From Mucilaginibacter sp. (GTDB lineage: Bacteria; Bacteroidota; Bacteroidia; Sphingobacteriales; Sphingobacteriaceae), in NCBI GenBank assembly GCA_028288315.1, contig JAQBNY010000245.1:1-20182 (forward strand): a stretch of 20,182 nucleotides of DNA. Reading direction: 5' to 3'. The first letter of the stretch is position 1. Each line of letters opens with the position of its first letter. The translations under genes were made by a program, and so were the position numbers. Below the pieces are notes generated by a model. That model saw only the letters and a program-made list of their open reading frames with translations, did no database searches and was not told the origin of the DNA. Positions 1-7,275 of this stretch are shown in pieces.

Positions 1-114
1 TACATCAAATTCCTTTTCGTAAAAGCGTATTAACGACTGGTTAACATCGAACATAGCCGATACTTCACCCATGGTGTAATACATCTTGCTGATCTCACGT
101 TCTTTGTAAGGCAT
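1..114 (-). CDS. MerR-family transcriptional regulator, N-terminal part (runs off the left edge)
   Basis: The minus strand from the ATG at 114-112 stays open to position 1 and gives 38 residues beginning MPYKEREISKMYYTMGEV. The stretch YYTMGEVSAMFDVNQSLIRFYEKEF (residues 12-36) has the pattern of the first helix-turn-helix of MerR-type DNA-binding domains, where 'xxIGEVA..fgVs.s.lRyYEk' is typical. A short conserved gene starting MPYKE is, as I recall it, common in Sphingobacteria and Flavobacteria. MerR proteins bind promoter DNA as dimers, usually in response to a ligand or stress; the effector domain lies outside the window, so no ligand can be named. It is transcribed divergently from alaS with 95 bp between the start codons, and has its own TACCTTTG element only 3 bp before the ATG, so the mRNA may be leaderless. 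Family call is fairly sure; role is unknown. Confidence 0.8.
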   Translation of the reverse strand, partial: MPYKEREISKMYYTMGEVSAMFDVNQSLIRFYEKEFDV

Positions 115-117
115 GCA

Positions 118-125
118 CAAAGGTA
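118..125 (-). promoter_or_regulatory. Bacteroidota -7 promoter element TACCTTTG for the MerR-type gene
   Basis: The minus strand reads TACCTTTG, an exact match to the Bacteroidota -7 consensus TAnnTTTG, followed by TGC and then the ATG at 114-112. The expected start of transcription falls on or next to the start codon. I found no clear TTG -33 box at the usual 19-21 bp spacing. Confidence 0.55.
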
Positions 126-140
126 AGATTTTATTTTTTT

Positions 141-189
141 AGTCTGAAAGTTGAACTTACTGTCTTTCGGACTTCCCGACTTTCGGACT
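141..189. repeat. Three copies of a 10-bp element in the merR-alaS intergenic region
   Basis: CTTTCGGACT occurs at 164-173 and again at 180-189 (16-bp period). AGTCTGAAAG at 141-150 is the same element in reverse orientation with one change. The three copies sit between the two divergent -7 elements. They could be operator half-sites for a regulator acting on one or both promoters, possibly the MerR-type protein itself, or the first two could fold as a stem (10 bp with one mismatch, 13-nt loop). The repeats are seen; the role is inferred. Confidence 0.5.
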
Positions 190-195
190 AATACT

Positions 196-203
196 TACCT
201 TTG
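196..203 (+). promoter_or_regulatory. Bacteroidota -7 promoter element TACCTTTG for alaS
   Basis: TACCTTTG is an exact TAnnTTTG match ending 6 bp before the alaS ATG at 210. Transcription would begin within a few bases of the start codon, giving a leaderless or near-leaderless mRNA. The same octamer serves the divergent gene at 118-125. The -33 position carries only a weak TTC. Confidence 0.6.
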
Positions 204-209
204 CACCCT

Positions 210-2915
210 ATGACAGCTACCCAAATACGCCAGGCTTTTCTTGATTTTTTTGCTTCTAAAGGACACGTTATTGTGCCCAGCGCACCTATTGTTGTTAAAA
301 ATGATCCAACTCTGATGTTCACCAACGCGGGGATGAACCAGTTTAAAGACGTTTTTTTGGGCGAAGCACCAGCCAAAGCACCACGCGTGGCTGATACACA
401 ACGTTGTTTGCGTGTATCAGGCAAGCATAACGATCTGGAAGAGGTAGGTATTGATACCTATCACCATACCATGTTTGAGATGCTGGGCAACTGGAGCTTT
501 GGCGATTACTTTAAAAAAGAAGCTATTGCCTGGAGCTGGGAACTACTTACCGAAGTTTATAAATTAGATAAGAACCGCCTGTACGTAACCTATTTTGAGG
601 GTGACGAAAAAGAAGGGTTGGAGAAAGATACCGAAACTTATGATCTGTGGAAACAGTATGTAGATGAGGCCCATATTTTACCCGGCAATAAAAAAGATAA
701 TTTTTGGGAAATGGGCGAAACTGGTCCCTGCGGGCCATGTTCTGAAATTCATTTTGATAGTCGCCCTGATAACGAACGTGCCGAGATTAGCGGCGCTACA
801 CTTATAAATGCCGACCATGACCAGGTAATTGAGATATGGAACAATGTGTTCATGCAATTTAACCGGTTAAAAGATGGCTCATTGCGCCCATTGCCGAACA
901 AGCATGTGGATACTGGAATGGGCTTTGAGCGTTTAGTACGTGTGCTGCAAGGAAAATCTTCTAATTATGATAGCGATGTTTTCCAGCCGATGATACAGTT
1001 CATTGCAGAGAAATCAGGCAAAAAATATAACAGTGCAGCAAAGCCCGGAGATGCAGATTGGAATGATGCCGTAGCCATGCGCGTACTGGCCGATCATATC
1101 CGTGCGATAAGCTTTGCCATAGCAGACGGACAATTACCCGCAAGCAATAAAGGAGGGTATGTAATCCGCAGAATATTACGGAGGGCAGTGCGTTACAGTT
1201 ACCAAACTTTAGGTTTTAAAGAACCATTCTTTAATGAGCTGGTACCTTTGTTAGCAGAGCAATTTAAAGGTGTGTTTGATGAGTTGTGGAATCAGAAGGA
1301 TTTTGTGCAGAAAGTGGTGTCAGAGGAAGAAAACTCATTTTTAAGGACGCTGGAAAAAGGAATAGTTTTATTTGAAGACTATATTAAAAAGGATAGCCCT
1401 GAGCAAAACAAAACTGGCGGAGTGGGTTTTGGTGATCTTGATTTCGGAGAAGAAATGGTAGAAAAAGATGTTATTCCAGGATTTTTTGCTTTTCAATTGT
1501 ATGATACTTATGGATTTCCAATTGACTTAACGGATCTAATGGCGCGGGAGAAAGGGTACTCCATAAATATGGAAAACTTTAATATCGCTCTTCAAGCCCA
1601 AAAAACTCGTTCCCGCGCTGCTACTGCCATTGATACCGGCGACTGGATCTTAGTTAAAGACGAAGACGAGCCCGTTGAGTTTACCGGTTATGATGAAACC
1701 GAAACAATTGCCCATATTATTAAATACCGCAAGGTAACTGCCAAGGGTAAGGAGCAATTTCAGATAGTATTGGATAAAACCCCTTTTTATGCTGAAAGCG
1801 GCGGACAGGTAGGAGATAAGGGTGAACTGGTTTTCCCTAACGGAGAGATAATTGAAGTGACTGACACTAAAAAGGAAAATGGTTTAATTGTTCACTTTAC
1901 AGATAAGCTGCCATCAACCCCTGACGATGCTTTAACTGCTATTGTTGATCCGACTAAACGTAACAGCACCAATAGTAACCACAGCGCAACGCATCTGCTG
2001 CATGCAGCTATGAAACAGGTATTGGGCAGTCACGTTAACCAAAAAGGTTCACTTGTAAACAGCGATTACCTGCGTTTTGATTTTTCGCACTTTGCCAAAG
2101 TAACTGAAGATGAATTGGCGCAAATAGAAGCTATTGTAAACGAAAAAATCCGTGAGAATATATTTTTGCAGGAAGATCGTAACGTACCTTATGAGCAAGC
2201 CATCAACAGCGGTGTAACGGCTCTGTTCGGCGAAAAATATGGTGATTATGTACGTGTAATAACCTTTGATGCATCGTTTAGCAAGGAGCTTTGCGGTGGT
2301 ACACATGTAAAAGCAACAGGGCAGATAGGTTATTTTAAGATAGTGTCAGAAAGTGCTGTGGCCGCTGGTGTGCGCCGTATAGAGGCTATTACTGGCATTG
2401 CTGCCGAAACTTATATCACCGAGCAAACCAAACTGGTACAGCAGGTGAAAGAGTTGCTAAAAAACCCGAAAGATATTGCAAAAAGCATTGAAACTTTGCT
2501 GGAAGAAAATTCCCGTTTAAAGAAAGAGATAGAGAAATCCGTATTAGAAAAATCATCAGGATTAAAGGATGATTTGGCCGAAAAGGCAGAAAGCATTAAC
2601 GGTATAAACTTTATTGCACAACAGGTACAATTACCAAATGCCGATGGGGTGAAAAATCTTGCTTACAACCTTAAAGATATTGTGCCAAACTTATTTCTTG
2701 TACTGGCAGCAAACATTGATGGTAAACCAAACATAACCGTTATGATAGCCGAAAACCTTGTAAAAGAAAAAGGGCTTCATGCAGGCAACATTGTTAAAGA
2801 GCTGGCTAAAGAAATAAAAGGCGGTGGCGGCGGTCAGCCGTTTTTTGCAACCGCGGGTGGTAGTGATATTAGTGGTATTGATAAAGCTTTAGCCAAAGCC
2901 AAAAGCTTTATATAA
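210..2915 (+). CDS. alaS: Alanine--tRNA ligase (alanyl-tRNA synthetase)
   Basis: Class II aminoacyl-tRNA synthetase that charges tRNA-Ala with alanine and clears mischarged Ser/Gly; cytoplasmic and essential. The 901-residue product has the full bacterial order: catalytic core at the N-terminus (IRQAFLDFFASKGH, PTLMFTNAGMNQFKD, FEMLGNWSFGDYFK, ETGPCGPCSEIHFD), tRNA-recognition region (RRILRRAVRY), editing domain with the zinc-type ligands H591 and H595 (HSATH) and C695 and H699 (CGGTH), and the C-terminal DHHA1/C-Ala domain ending in a GGGGGQPFFATAGG loop. E. coli AlaRS is about 876 residues, so the length is normal. I chose the ATG at 210 because MTATQIRQAF aligns with usual AlaRS starts; a TTG in frame at 201 lies inside the -7 element and cannot be the start. 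No clear terminator follows. Very sure. Confidence 0.98.
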   Translation: MTATQIRQAFLDFFASKGHVIVPSAPIVVKNDPTLMFTNAGMNQFKDVFLGEAPAKAPRVADTQRCLRVSGKHNDLEEVGIDTYHHTMFEMLGNWSFGDYFKKEAIAWSWELLTEVYKLDKNRLYVTYFEGDEKEGLEKDTETYDLWKQYVDEAHILPGNKKDNFWEMGETGPCGPCSEIHFDSRPDNERAEISGATLINADHDQVIEIWNNVFMQFNRLKDGSLRPLPNKHVDTGMGFERLVRVLQGKSSNYDSDVFQPMIQFIAEKSGKKYNSAAKPGDADWNDAVAMRVLADHIRAISFAIADGQLPASNKGGYVIRRILRRAVRYSYQTLGFKEPFFNELVPLLAEQFKGVFDELWNQKDFVQKVVSEEENSFLRTLEKGIVLFEDYIKKDSPEQNKTGGVGFGDLDFGEEMVEKDVIPGFFAFQLYDTYGFPIDLTDLMAREKGYSINMENFNIALQAQKTRSRAATAIDTGDWILVKDEDEPVEFTGYDETETIAHIIKYRKVTAKGKEQFQIVLDKTPFYAESGGQVGDKGELVFPNGEIIEVTDTKKENGLIVHFTDKLPSTPDDALTAIVDPTKRNSTNSNHSATHLLHAAMKQVLGSHVNQKGSLVNSDYLRFDFSHFAKVTEDELAQIEAIVNEKIRENIFLQEDRNVPYEQAINSGVTALFGEKYGDYVRVITFDASFSKELCGGTHVKATGQIGYFKIVSESAVAAGVRRIEAITGIAAETYITEQTKLVQQVKELLKNPKDIAKSIETLLEENSRLKKEIEKSVLEKSSGLKDDLAEKAESINGINFIAQQVQLPNADGVKNLAYNLKDIVPNLFLVLAANIDGKPNITVMIAENLVKEKGLHAGNIVKELAKEIKGGGGGQPFFATAGGSDISGIDKALAKAKSFI

Positions 2916-2926
2916 AAATTAACTTT

Positions 2927-3237
2927 AACGTGTTGTGCGATTAAAAATCTAAAGCATATTTAAGATGATTTAGCGGTTTATTATTTTTAATATTGATGAA
3001 TTGCAGACAAGTTATAGCAGTAAATTTTGTCAAAATCCTCATTGATAAACCGGCGACAGATTTGCATAATTTCTTTTAAGCAGATTTGGTAATGTCCAAA
3101 AATAGATGGAAATTGCTTGAAAGATTGTGTATAAAGAAATATTTTAATTGACGTTAATATTCTTAAATGTATTGATTATCAATATATACAACTTTTTCTT
3201 CCATTTTTATATCACTTTTTTAATCTTACAACACGTT
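2927..3237. repeat. MITE-like non-coding element bounded by 21-bp imperfect inverted repeats
   Basis: The 327-bp gap between alaS and the VOC gene contains no credible ORF. Its ends are inverted repeats: AACGTGTTGT, two bases, GATTAAAAA at 2927-2947, and TTTTTAATC, two bases, ACAACACGTT at 3217-3237. These pair at 19 of 21 positions over about 311 bp of strongly AT-rich DNA. The arms begin 11 bp after the alaS stop and end 5 bp before the VOC start codon. A 15-bp palindrome (TATTGAT-T-ATCAATA, 3170-3184) lies inside. The architecture fits a miniature inverted-repeat transposable element or another mobile repeat. TAACT occurs near both ends (2920-2924 and 3238-3242) but not in perfect register for a target duplication. 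No transposase is present. The repeats are seen; mobility is inferred. Confidence 0.5.
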
Positions 3238-3242
3238 TAACT

Positions 3243-3647
3243 ATGAAAAAAGTAACGGGCCTTGGCGGCGTGTTTTTTAAATGCGATAATCCGCAAGGTA
3301 TGAACGAATGGTACGCCAAGAACCTTGGATTGGCTACCAGTGAATACGGAACAACGTTTGAGTGGCGGCAGGCCGATAATCCGTCGAAAAAAGGATCCAC
3401 AGCCTGGTGCACGTTTCCGCAGGATACCGAATATTTCAATCCGTCAGCCAAGCCATTTATGATTAATTATCGGGTAGAAAATATTGTTGTGCTGGTAGAT
3501 GAACTAAAAAAAGACAACGTGACTATTATTGATGAGATTGCGGAATATGAATATGGCAAATTCGTCCACGTGCTCGATCCGGAAGGGAACATTATTGAGC
3601 TTTGGGAACCAAAAGATGATTTGGATCAGGATAGCGTGGCAGGGTAA
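3243..3647 (+). CDS. VOC superfamily (glyoxalase/bleomycin-resistance fold) protein
   Basis: A 134-residue protein, about the size of a single-chain VOC protein made of two beta-alpha-beta-beta-beta modules. The first module starts GLGGVFFKCDNPQGMNEWY-KNLGL (residues 6-30), the usual 'vfF..D....a.FY.d.LGl' pattern; the second ends HVLDPEGNIIELWEP (109-123), where H109 is next to the strand and E119 is at the position that in many VOC enzymes binds the metal. VOC proteins include lyases, dioxygenases and antibiotic-binding proteins, so the reaction cannot be named from sequence. The ATG at 3243 starts directly on MKKVTGLGGVFFK and is preferred. It is alone in its orientation between the MITE-like repeat and a bidirectional terminator; its promoter is not obvious and may lie in the repeat. 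Confidence 0.85.
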   Translation: MKKVTGLGGVFFKCDNPQGMNEWYAKNLGLATSEYGTTFEWRQADNPSKKGSTAWCTFPQDTEYFNPSAKPFMINYRVENIVVLVDELKKDNVTIIDEIAEYEYGKFVHVLDPEGNIIELWEPKDDLDQDSVAG

Positions 3648-3776
3648 ACCATAGTTCACATATCGAATATAGCGATGGGTTTCAAACCCGGACTAACGCT
3701 GAATGCCGCGAAGCCATGCTGCCAGGTAACATATTTTTCCGGGTCGGCTTTTTAATCGCATAACACGTAACTTTAT

Positions 3777-3809
3777 AAAAAAGACCGCTTCATTGAAGCG
3801 GTCTTTTTT
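3777..3809. terminator. Bidirectional intrinsic terminator
   Basis: AAAAAAGACCGCTTC (3777-3791), loop ATT, then GAAGCGGTCTTTTTT (3795-3809): a 15-bp perfect stem whose GC-rich core is followed by a T-tract on both strands. It separates the VOC gene from the convergent secreted-protein gene and can end transcription of both. Confidence 0.92.
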
Positions 3810-3835
3810 ATTTTTATAAGAATTTAATAATTCAA

Positions 3836-4357
3836 TTAGTGTCCTTTACCATGGCCTTTTCCGTTTCCGCCACCATGACCATTTCCCTTATCGTTTCCAT
3901 TACCTTTTCCATTTCCACGGTCATTTCCATTTCCACGGTCATTCTCGTTTCCATTTCCATTGTTTCCTTTATCAAAGTTGGAGTTGCCACGTACAATTAC
4001 CTGCTTTTTTGAGCCCTTGTATTGTGCATAGCGGCTACGATCAGTACTAAAATAACGATATGCTTGTGGCCTATCCACAGCTACTTTATACCCGTTATTA
4101 ATATTATAGCCTCTGTATCTGGCAGGTAGAGAGTTTCTGAAAACCCAATTACCTCTTTCTAAATACACATATTGGTGCCTGGGCGCGTAATAATAACTTT
4201 CAACATCTGGTAAGTAATAGTACTCAACATCTGAATATGTTGGGGGTGGGCTCCATGTGCCAATGTTTACATTAAGGCTTACCTGCGCTTTTGATTGGGT
4301 AACAGATGCTGCAAGTATAAAGCATGATGCAAGCATTCCTAAGATTAATTTTTTCAT
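3836..4357 (-). CDS. Secreted Tyr-rich protein with Asn/Gly/Lys/His-rich C-terminal tail, function unknown
   Basis: 173 residues. MKKLILGMLASCFILAASVTQSKA is a clear type I signal peptide with predicted cleavage after A24. The mature part has a Tyr-rich segment (SDVEYYYLPDVESYYYAPRH, 42-61, then HQYVYLERGNWVFRN) resembling small periplasmic or surface proteins of Bacteroidota. From about residue 126 it becomes low-complexity (GNGNENDRGNGNDRGNG and so on), ending in HGGGNGKGHGKGH. The tail is encoded by short tandem DNA repeats (18-bp unit at 3911-3946), so its length may vary by slippage. The tail is very hydrophilic and basic, and its three His could bind metal or polyanions; that is inference. 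The gene ends near a strong terminator and has a perfect 19-bp palindrome 34 bp upstream of the ATG. I do not recognise a named family. Confidence 0.8.
   Translation of the reverse strand: MKKLILGMLASCFILAASVTQSKAQVSLNVNIGTWSPPPTYSDVEYYYLPDVESYYYAPRHQYVYLERGNWVFRNSLPARYRGYNINNGYKVAVDRPQAYRYFSTDRSRYAQYKGSKKQVIVRGNSNFDKGNNGNGNENDRGNGNDRGNGKGNGNDKGNGHGGGNGKGHGKGH
3911..3946. repeat. 18-bp tandem repeat inside the secreted-protein gene
   Basis: ATTTCCACGGTCATTTCC (3911-3928) is followed directly by a second copy (3929-3946) with two changes at the end. On the minus strand each unit encodes Asn/Asp/Arg/Gly residues of the NDRGNG repeat. Degenerate copies extend on both sides. Confidence 0.75.
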
Positions 4358-4391
4358 CGTATCTTCAAGTAATTAATTGTGTGATTTATTT

Positions 4392-4410
4392 TTGTCTGAT
4401 TATCAGACAA
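4392..4410. promoter_or_regulatory. Perfect 19-bp palindrome, probable operator
   Basis: TTGTCTGATTATCAGACAA is a perfect inverted repeat with 9-bp arms around a single T. It lies 34 bp upstream of the minus-strand secreted-protein ATG and 172 bp before gatB. No T-tract follows, so an intrinsic terminator is unlikely. A dimeric regulator site is the simplest reading. Its half-site ATCAGACAA recurs at 9755-9763. Confidence 0.5.
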
Positions 4411-4533
4411 TTCCTTCAACGCATAATTGGTTAAAGTGTTTGGCTGGTAGATGCGATTCTTGCAATAAAGATAAATTTAGGCACCTTGGCAATATTGTTG
4501 TAAGAATAATAAAGCAAAAAATATAAATAACAT

Positions 4534-4541
4534 TATATTTG
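4534..4541 (+). promoter_or_regulatory. Bacteroidota -7 promoter element TATATTTG for gatB
   Basis: TATATTTG exactly fits TAnnTTTG and lies 41 bp before the gatB ATG, leaving a leader of roughly 35 nt. No good TTG was found 19-21 bp further upstream, so only the -7 half is supported. Confidence 0.55.
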
Positions 4542-4582
4542 GCAGGTTTGATCAATGCTGAATAACAGCTGAATATAATGGT

Positions 4583-6052
4583 ATGGCATTTCTAATGAGC
4601 GGCGTGAGTGAAAAATATGAGTTAGTTGTAGGTTTAGAGGTACACGCACAATTATCAACTTTAAGTAAAGCTTTTTCTTCAGATTCGGCAGCATTTGGCG
4701 CCGAACCTAATTATAATGTGAGTCCAATTTCATTGGGACATCCAGGCACTTTGCCGCGTATCAACAAAAAAATGGTTGAGTATGCTGTAAAAATGGGCCT
4801 GGCATGCAATTGCTCCATCAATCTTACCAACACATTTGCACGTAAAAATTATTTCTATGCTGATTTGCCTAAAGGTTTTCAAACCACTCAGGATCAGCAG
4901 CCTATATGTTTGGGCGGGTATATTACTGTAAAATTGGCCGATGGCACATCAAAAAAAATAGCTATTCATCACATCCATATGGAAGATGACGCGGGTAAAA
5001 GCTCGCACGATCAGCACGATGAATTTTCTTTTATAGACCTGAATAGGGCGGGGGTTCCGCTTATAGAAATAGTATCAGAACCTGATATGCGCAGCGCCGA
5101 AGAAGCAGGTCAATTTTTGACGGAAGTTCGCCGTTTATTACGTTACCTGGATATTTGCGACGGAAATATGGAAGAAGGCAGTATGCGTTGCGATGCCAAT
5201 ATATCTGTAAGGTTAAAGGGGGCATCAGCATTCGGTAACCGATGCGAGGTGAAGAACCTTAATTCTATCCGTAATGTGCAGCGCGCCATAGAGCATGAAT
5301 TTGAGCGTCAGGTAGCCATTATTGAAGAAGGCGGCTATATAGATCAAAATACCCTTAATTTTAATGCTGACACCGGCGAAACATCGGTGCTTCGTTCAAA
5401 GGAAATGGCTAATGATTACCGCTACTTCCCCGAGCCGGATTTGTTACCTGTGCAATTAACCGCAGCTAACCTGTCGGCTATACGTGAAAGTATGCCTGCC
5501 TTGCCTAATGAGCTATTCGCTAAATATACTACAGAACTTGGCCTGTCAGACTATGATGCCGGTGTTATCATTGCCGATAAAGAGTTTGCCGCTTATTTTG
5601 AGGAAGTAATTAAACATACCGCTAATTATAAATCTGCAGCCAATTGGCTTATGGGTTCTGTCCGGTCATATATCAATGATAACAGTATCGGCATTAATGA
5701 ATTAGCCCTTAACCCGGCAAACCTTGCCGGTTTAATTAAACTAGTTGATGAGGGTAAAATAAATAATTCGGTTGCAGCGCAAAAGCTGTTCCCTGCAATG
5801 ATAAAAGATAGCGGTAAAACTGCCGATGAACTGGCTCAAAAGCTTAATTTGCTTATTAGTCAGGATACATCAGAAGTTGACCAGTTTATACAGGCAGTAT
5901 TAGCTAAATATCCTGATAAGGTAATAGAATACCAAAGGGGAAAAAAAGGCGTTTTAGGCTTGTTTATGGGTGAGGTAATGAAACTTTCTAAAGGAAAGAT
6001 AGACCCGCAGAAAACCAACCAGCTTTTAATAAAGGAATTAGAATCTAAATAG
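4583..6052 (+). CDS. gatB: Aspartyl/glutamyl-tRNA(Asn/Gln) amidotransferase subunit B
   Basis: GatB binds misacylated Glu-tRNA(Gln) or Asp-tRNA(Asn), activates the acyl group and amidates it with ammonia delivered from GatA in the GatCAB complex; cytoplasmic. The 489 residues match the family length. Seen motifs: YELVVGLEVHAQL (12-24), YFYADLPKGFQTTQ (90-103), HMEDDAGKSSH (132-142), the family signature DLNRAGVPLIEIVSEPDM (152-169), GSMRCDANISVR (199-210), EVKNLNSIRNVQRAIEHEFE (222-241) and NADTGETSVLRSKE. The C-terminal third is the helical YqeY-like tRNA-binding domain. The start is uncertain: ATG 4583 gives MAFLMSGVSEKYEL; ATG 4595 (MSGVSEKYEL) is equally good and closer to usual GatB starts. 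gatA and gatC are not in the window. A thioredoxin-like lipoprotein gene follows after 3 bp and is probably co-transcribed. Confidence 0.97.
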   Translation: MAFLMSGVSEKYELVVGLEVHAQLSTLSKAFSSDSAAFGAEPNYNVSPISLGHPGTLPRINKKMVEYAVKMGLACNCSINLTNTFARKNYFYADLPKGFQTTQDQQPICLGGYITVKLADGTSKKIAIHHIHMEDDAGKSSHDQHDEFSFIDLNRAGVPLIEIVSEPDMRSAEEAGQFLTEVRRLLRYLDICDGNMEEGSMRCDANISVRLKGASAFGNRCEVKNLNSIRNVQRAIEHEFERQVAIIEEGGYIDQNTLNFNADTGETSVLRSKEMANDYRYFPEPDLLPVQLTAANLSAIRESMPALPNELFAKYTTELGLSDYDAGVIIADKEFAAYFEEVIKHTANYKSAANWLMGSVRSYINDNSIGINELALNPANLAGLIKLVDEGKINNSVAAQKLFPAMIKDSGKTADELAQKLNLLISQDTSEVDQFIQAVLAKYPDKVIEYQRGKKGVLGLFMGEVMKLSKGKIDPQKTNQLLIKELESK

Positions 6053-6055
6053 AAA

Positions 6056-7180
6056 ATGAAAATCCGTATAATTACCTGTATCACACTTTTTGCAGCTTTG
6101 TTTATAGTTGCCTGTAAAAGTAAGTCTGATTTTACCATATCCGGTACAGTTGCTAACCCGGGCAGCTTAAAAAAGGTGTATTTACTGGAAGCAGATAGTA
6201 CGCAGGTTAGCGTTATAGATTCAGCTGATTTAGATGGTAAGAACCGGTTTAAATTTAAGCACCCCGCGCCTTATGCCAACCTTTATAAATTGCGCGTAGG
6301 TGGCAGTATATATGATTTTGTTGCCAAGAATGGCGATGACATTACTTTTGATACTGATATTGCAGATGTATCTCACGCCTATAAAATATCCGGTTCAGAC
6401 GACTCTGAAAAAATTAAAGAGTTTAACAAAATAAGTAATCTTTATGGCGATAAAAACAGCAAGCTATCTGACGAGTATACTGCTAAGTCAGAAGCGCTGG
6501 GCAGGGAATCAGATTCGCTTATAAAAATTTACATGCCTCAGTTTCAAAAAAACATTGCTGATTATAGTAATGAGGTGTTAAAATTTGTTGAGAAGAATAA
6601 AACTTCATTGGCTGGTTTTTACGCGGCCACTTCGCTTGATCAGTATAAGTATGAGCAACAATTAGTAGCTTATGCTAATGATATAAAAGATAACTTTAAA
6701 GATAATCCGGCTGTACAACGTTTCATCAAACAGATGGAAGCCGCTAAGCCGGTATCGGTAGGGCATAAAGCGCCTGAGTTTACCATGCAAAGCATTGATG
6801 GCAAACCCGTAAAACTATCAGATTACAAAGGCAAATACGTTATGCTTGATTTTTGGGCATCATGGTGTGGCCCGTGCCGCAAGGAAAATCCTAATGTTGT
6901 AAAACAATATAAGATCTTTAAACCAAAAGGGTTTAATATTTTGGGCATATCGCTTGATACGGAGAAGAAAGATTGGCAACAAGCAATTAATGCCGATAAG
7001 TTAACATGGACTCATGTATCTGAATTGCAACGTTTTGATGGCCCTACAGAGCGATTGTACCGTATAGAAGCTATCCCATCAAACTTTATTATTGATCCGC
7101 AGGGGGTAATTGTTGCAAAAAATATTACAGGGGTAGAACTTGAAGCTTTTTTAAACAAAACATTTAATAAGCCTGAATAA
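6056..7180 (+). CDS. Thioredoxin-like (TlpA/ResA-type) lipoprotein with N-terminal DUF4369-like domain
   Basis: 374 residues. The N-terminus MKIRIITCITLFAALFIVAC ends in a lipobox with C20, so the protein is probably a lipoprotein facing the periplasm. Residues 25-120 (FTISGTVANPGSLKKVYLLE and following) look like the beta-rich DUF4369 domain frequent in Bacteroidota thioredoxins. After a helical linker, residues about 235-372 form a TlpA/AhpC-TSA-like thioredoxin fold: VGHKAPEFTMQSIDGKPVKL, then DFWASWCGPCRKENP with active-site C271 and C274, and the cis-Pro region EAIPSNFIIDP. It likely reduces disulfides in envelope proteins or serves in cytochrome c maturation; the substrate is unknown. 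The gene starts 3 bp after the gatB stop, an operon-like arrangement with no obvious functional link. Family sure; substrate not. Confidence 0.9.
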   Translation: MKIRIITCITLFAALFIVACKSKSDFTISGTVANPGSLKKVYLLEADSTQVSVIDSADLDGKNRFKFKHPAPYANLYKLRVGGSIYDFVAKNGDDITFDTDIADVSHAYKISGSDDSEKIKEFNKISNLYGDKNSKLSDEYTAKSEALGRESDSLIKIYMPQFQKNIADYSNEVLKFVEKNKTSLAGFYAATSLDQYKYEQQLVAYANDIKDNFKDNPAVQRFIKQMEAAKPVSVGHKAPEFTMQSIDGKPVKLSDYKGKYVMLDFWASWCGPCRKENPNVVKQYKIFKPKGFNILGISLDTEKKDWQQAINADKLTWTHVSELQRFDGPTERLYRIEAIPSNFIIDPQGVIVAKNITGVELEAFLNKTFNKPE

Positions 7181-7201
7181 ATAGTTAATATAATGTAACA
7201 T

Positions 7202-7216
7202 TTAACAATTTGTTAA
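7202..7216. promoter_or_regulatory. 15-bp palindrome upstream of the solitary response-regulator gene
   Basis: TTAACAA-T-TTGTTAA is a perfect 7-1-7 inverted repeat placed 60 bp before the ATG at 7276, in a stretch rich in TTAAC words (TTTAAC also at 7222-7227). It may be an operator. It has no T-tract and so is a poor terminator for the upstream gene. In AT-rich DNA a short palindrome may also arise by chance. Confidence 0.35.
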
Positions 7217-7275
7217 TGTACCTTTAACTATTAGCTATCATTAAGATTATACTTTTAGGCAAAAATTAACCTTAC

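Noticed and set aside
201..209. TTG at 201 as an upstream start for alaS (three extra residues)
   Set aside because: It lies inside the TACCTTTG promoter element, and the ATG at 210 gives the conventional AlaRS N-terminus.
2883..2912. Two AAAGCTTT words at the end of alaS as a terminator
   Set aside because: They could form an 8-bp stem but lie inside the coding sequence and are followed by ATATAAAAATT rather than a T-tract.
3098..3105. Minus-strand TATTTTTG as a promoter inside the MITE-like element
   Set aside because: It points away from the VOC gene and toward the 3' end of alaS, with no gene to serve.
2920..3242. TAACT on both sides of the MITE-like element as target-site duplication
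   Set aside because: The copies are not equally spaced from the inverted ends and a 5-bp match is likely by chance in this DNA.
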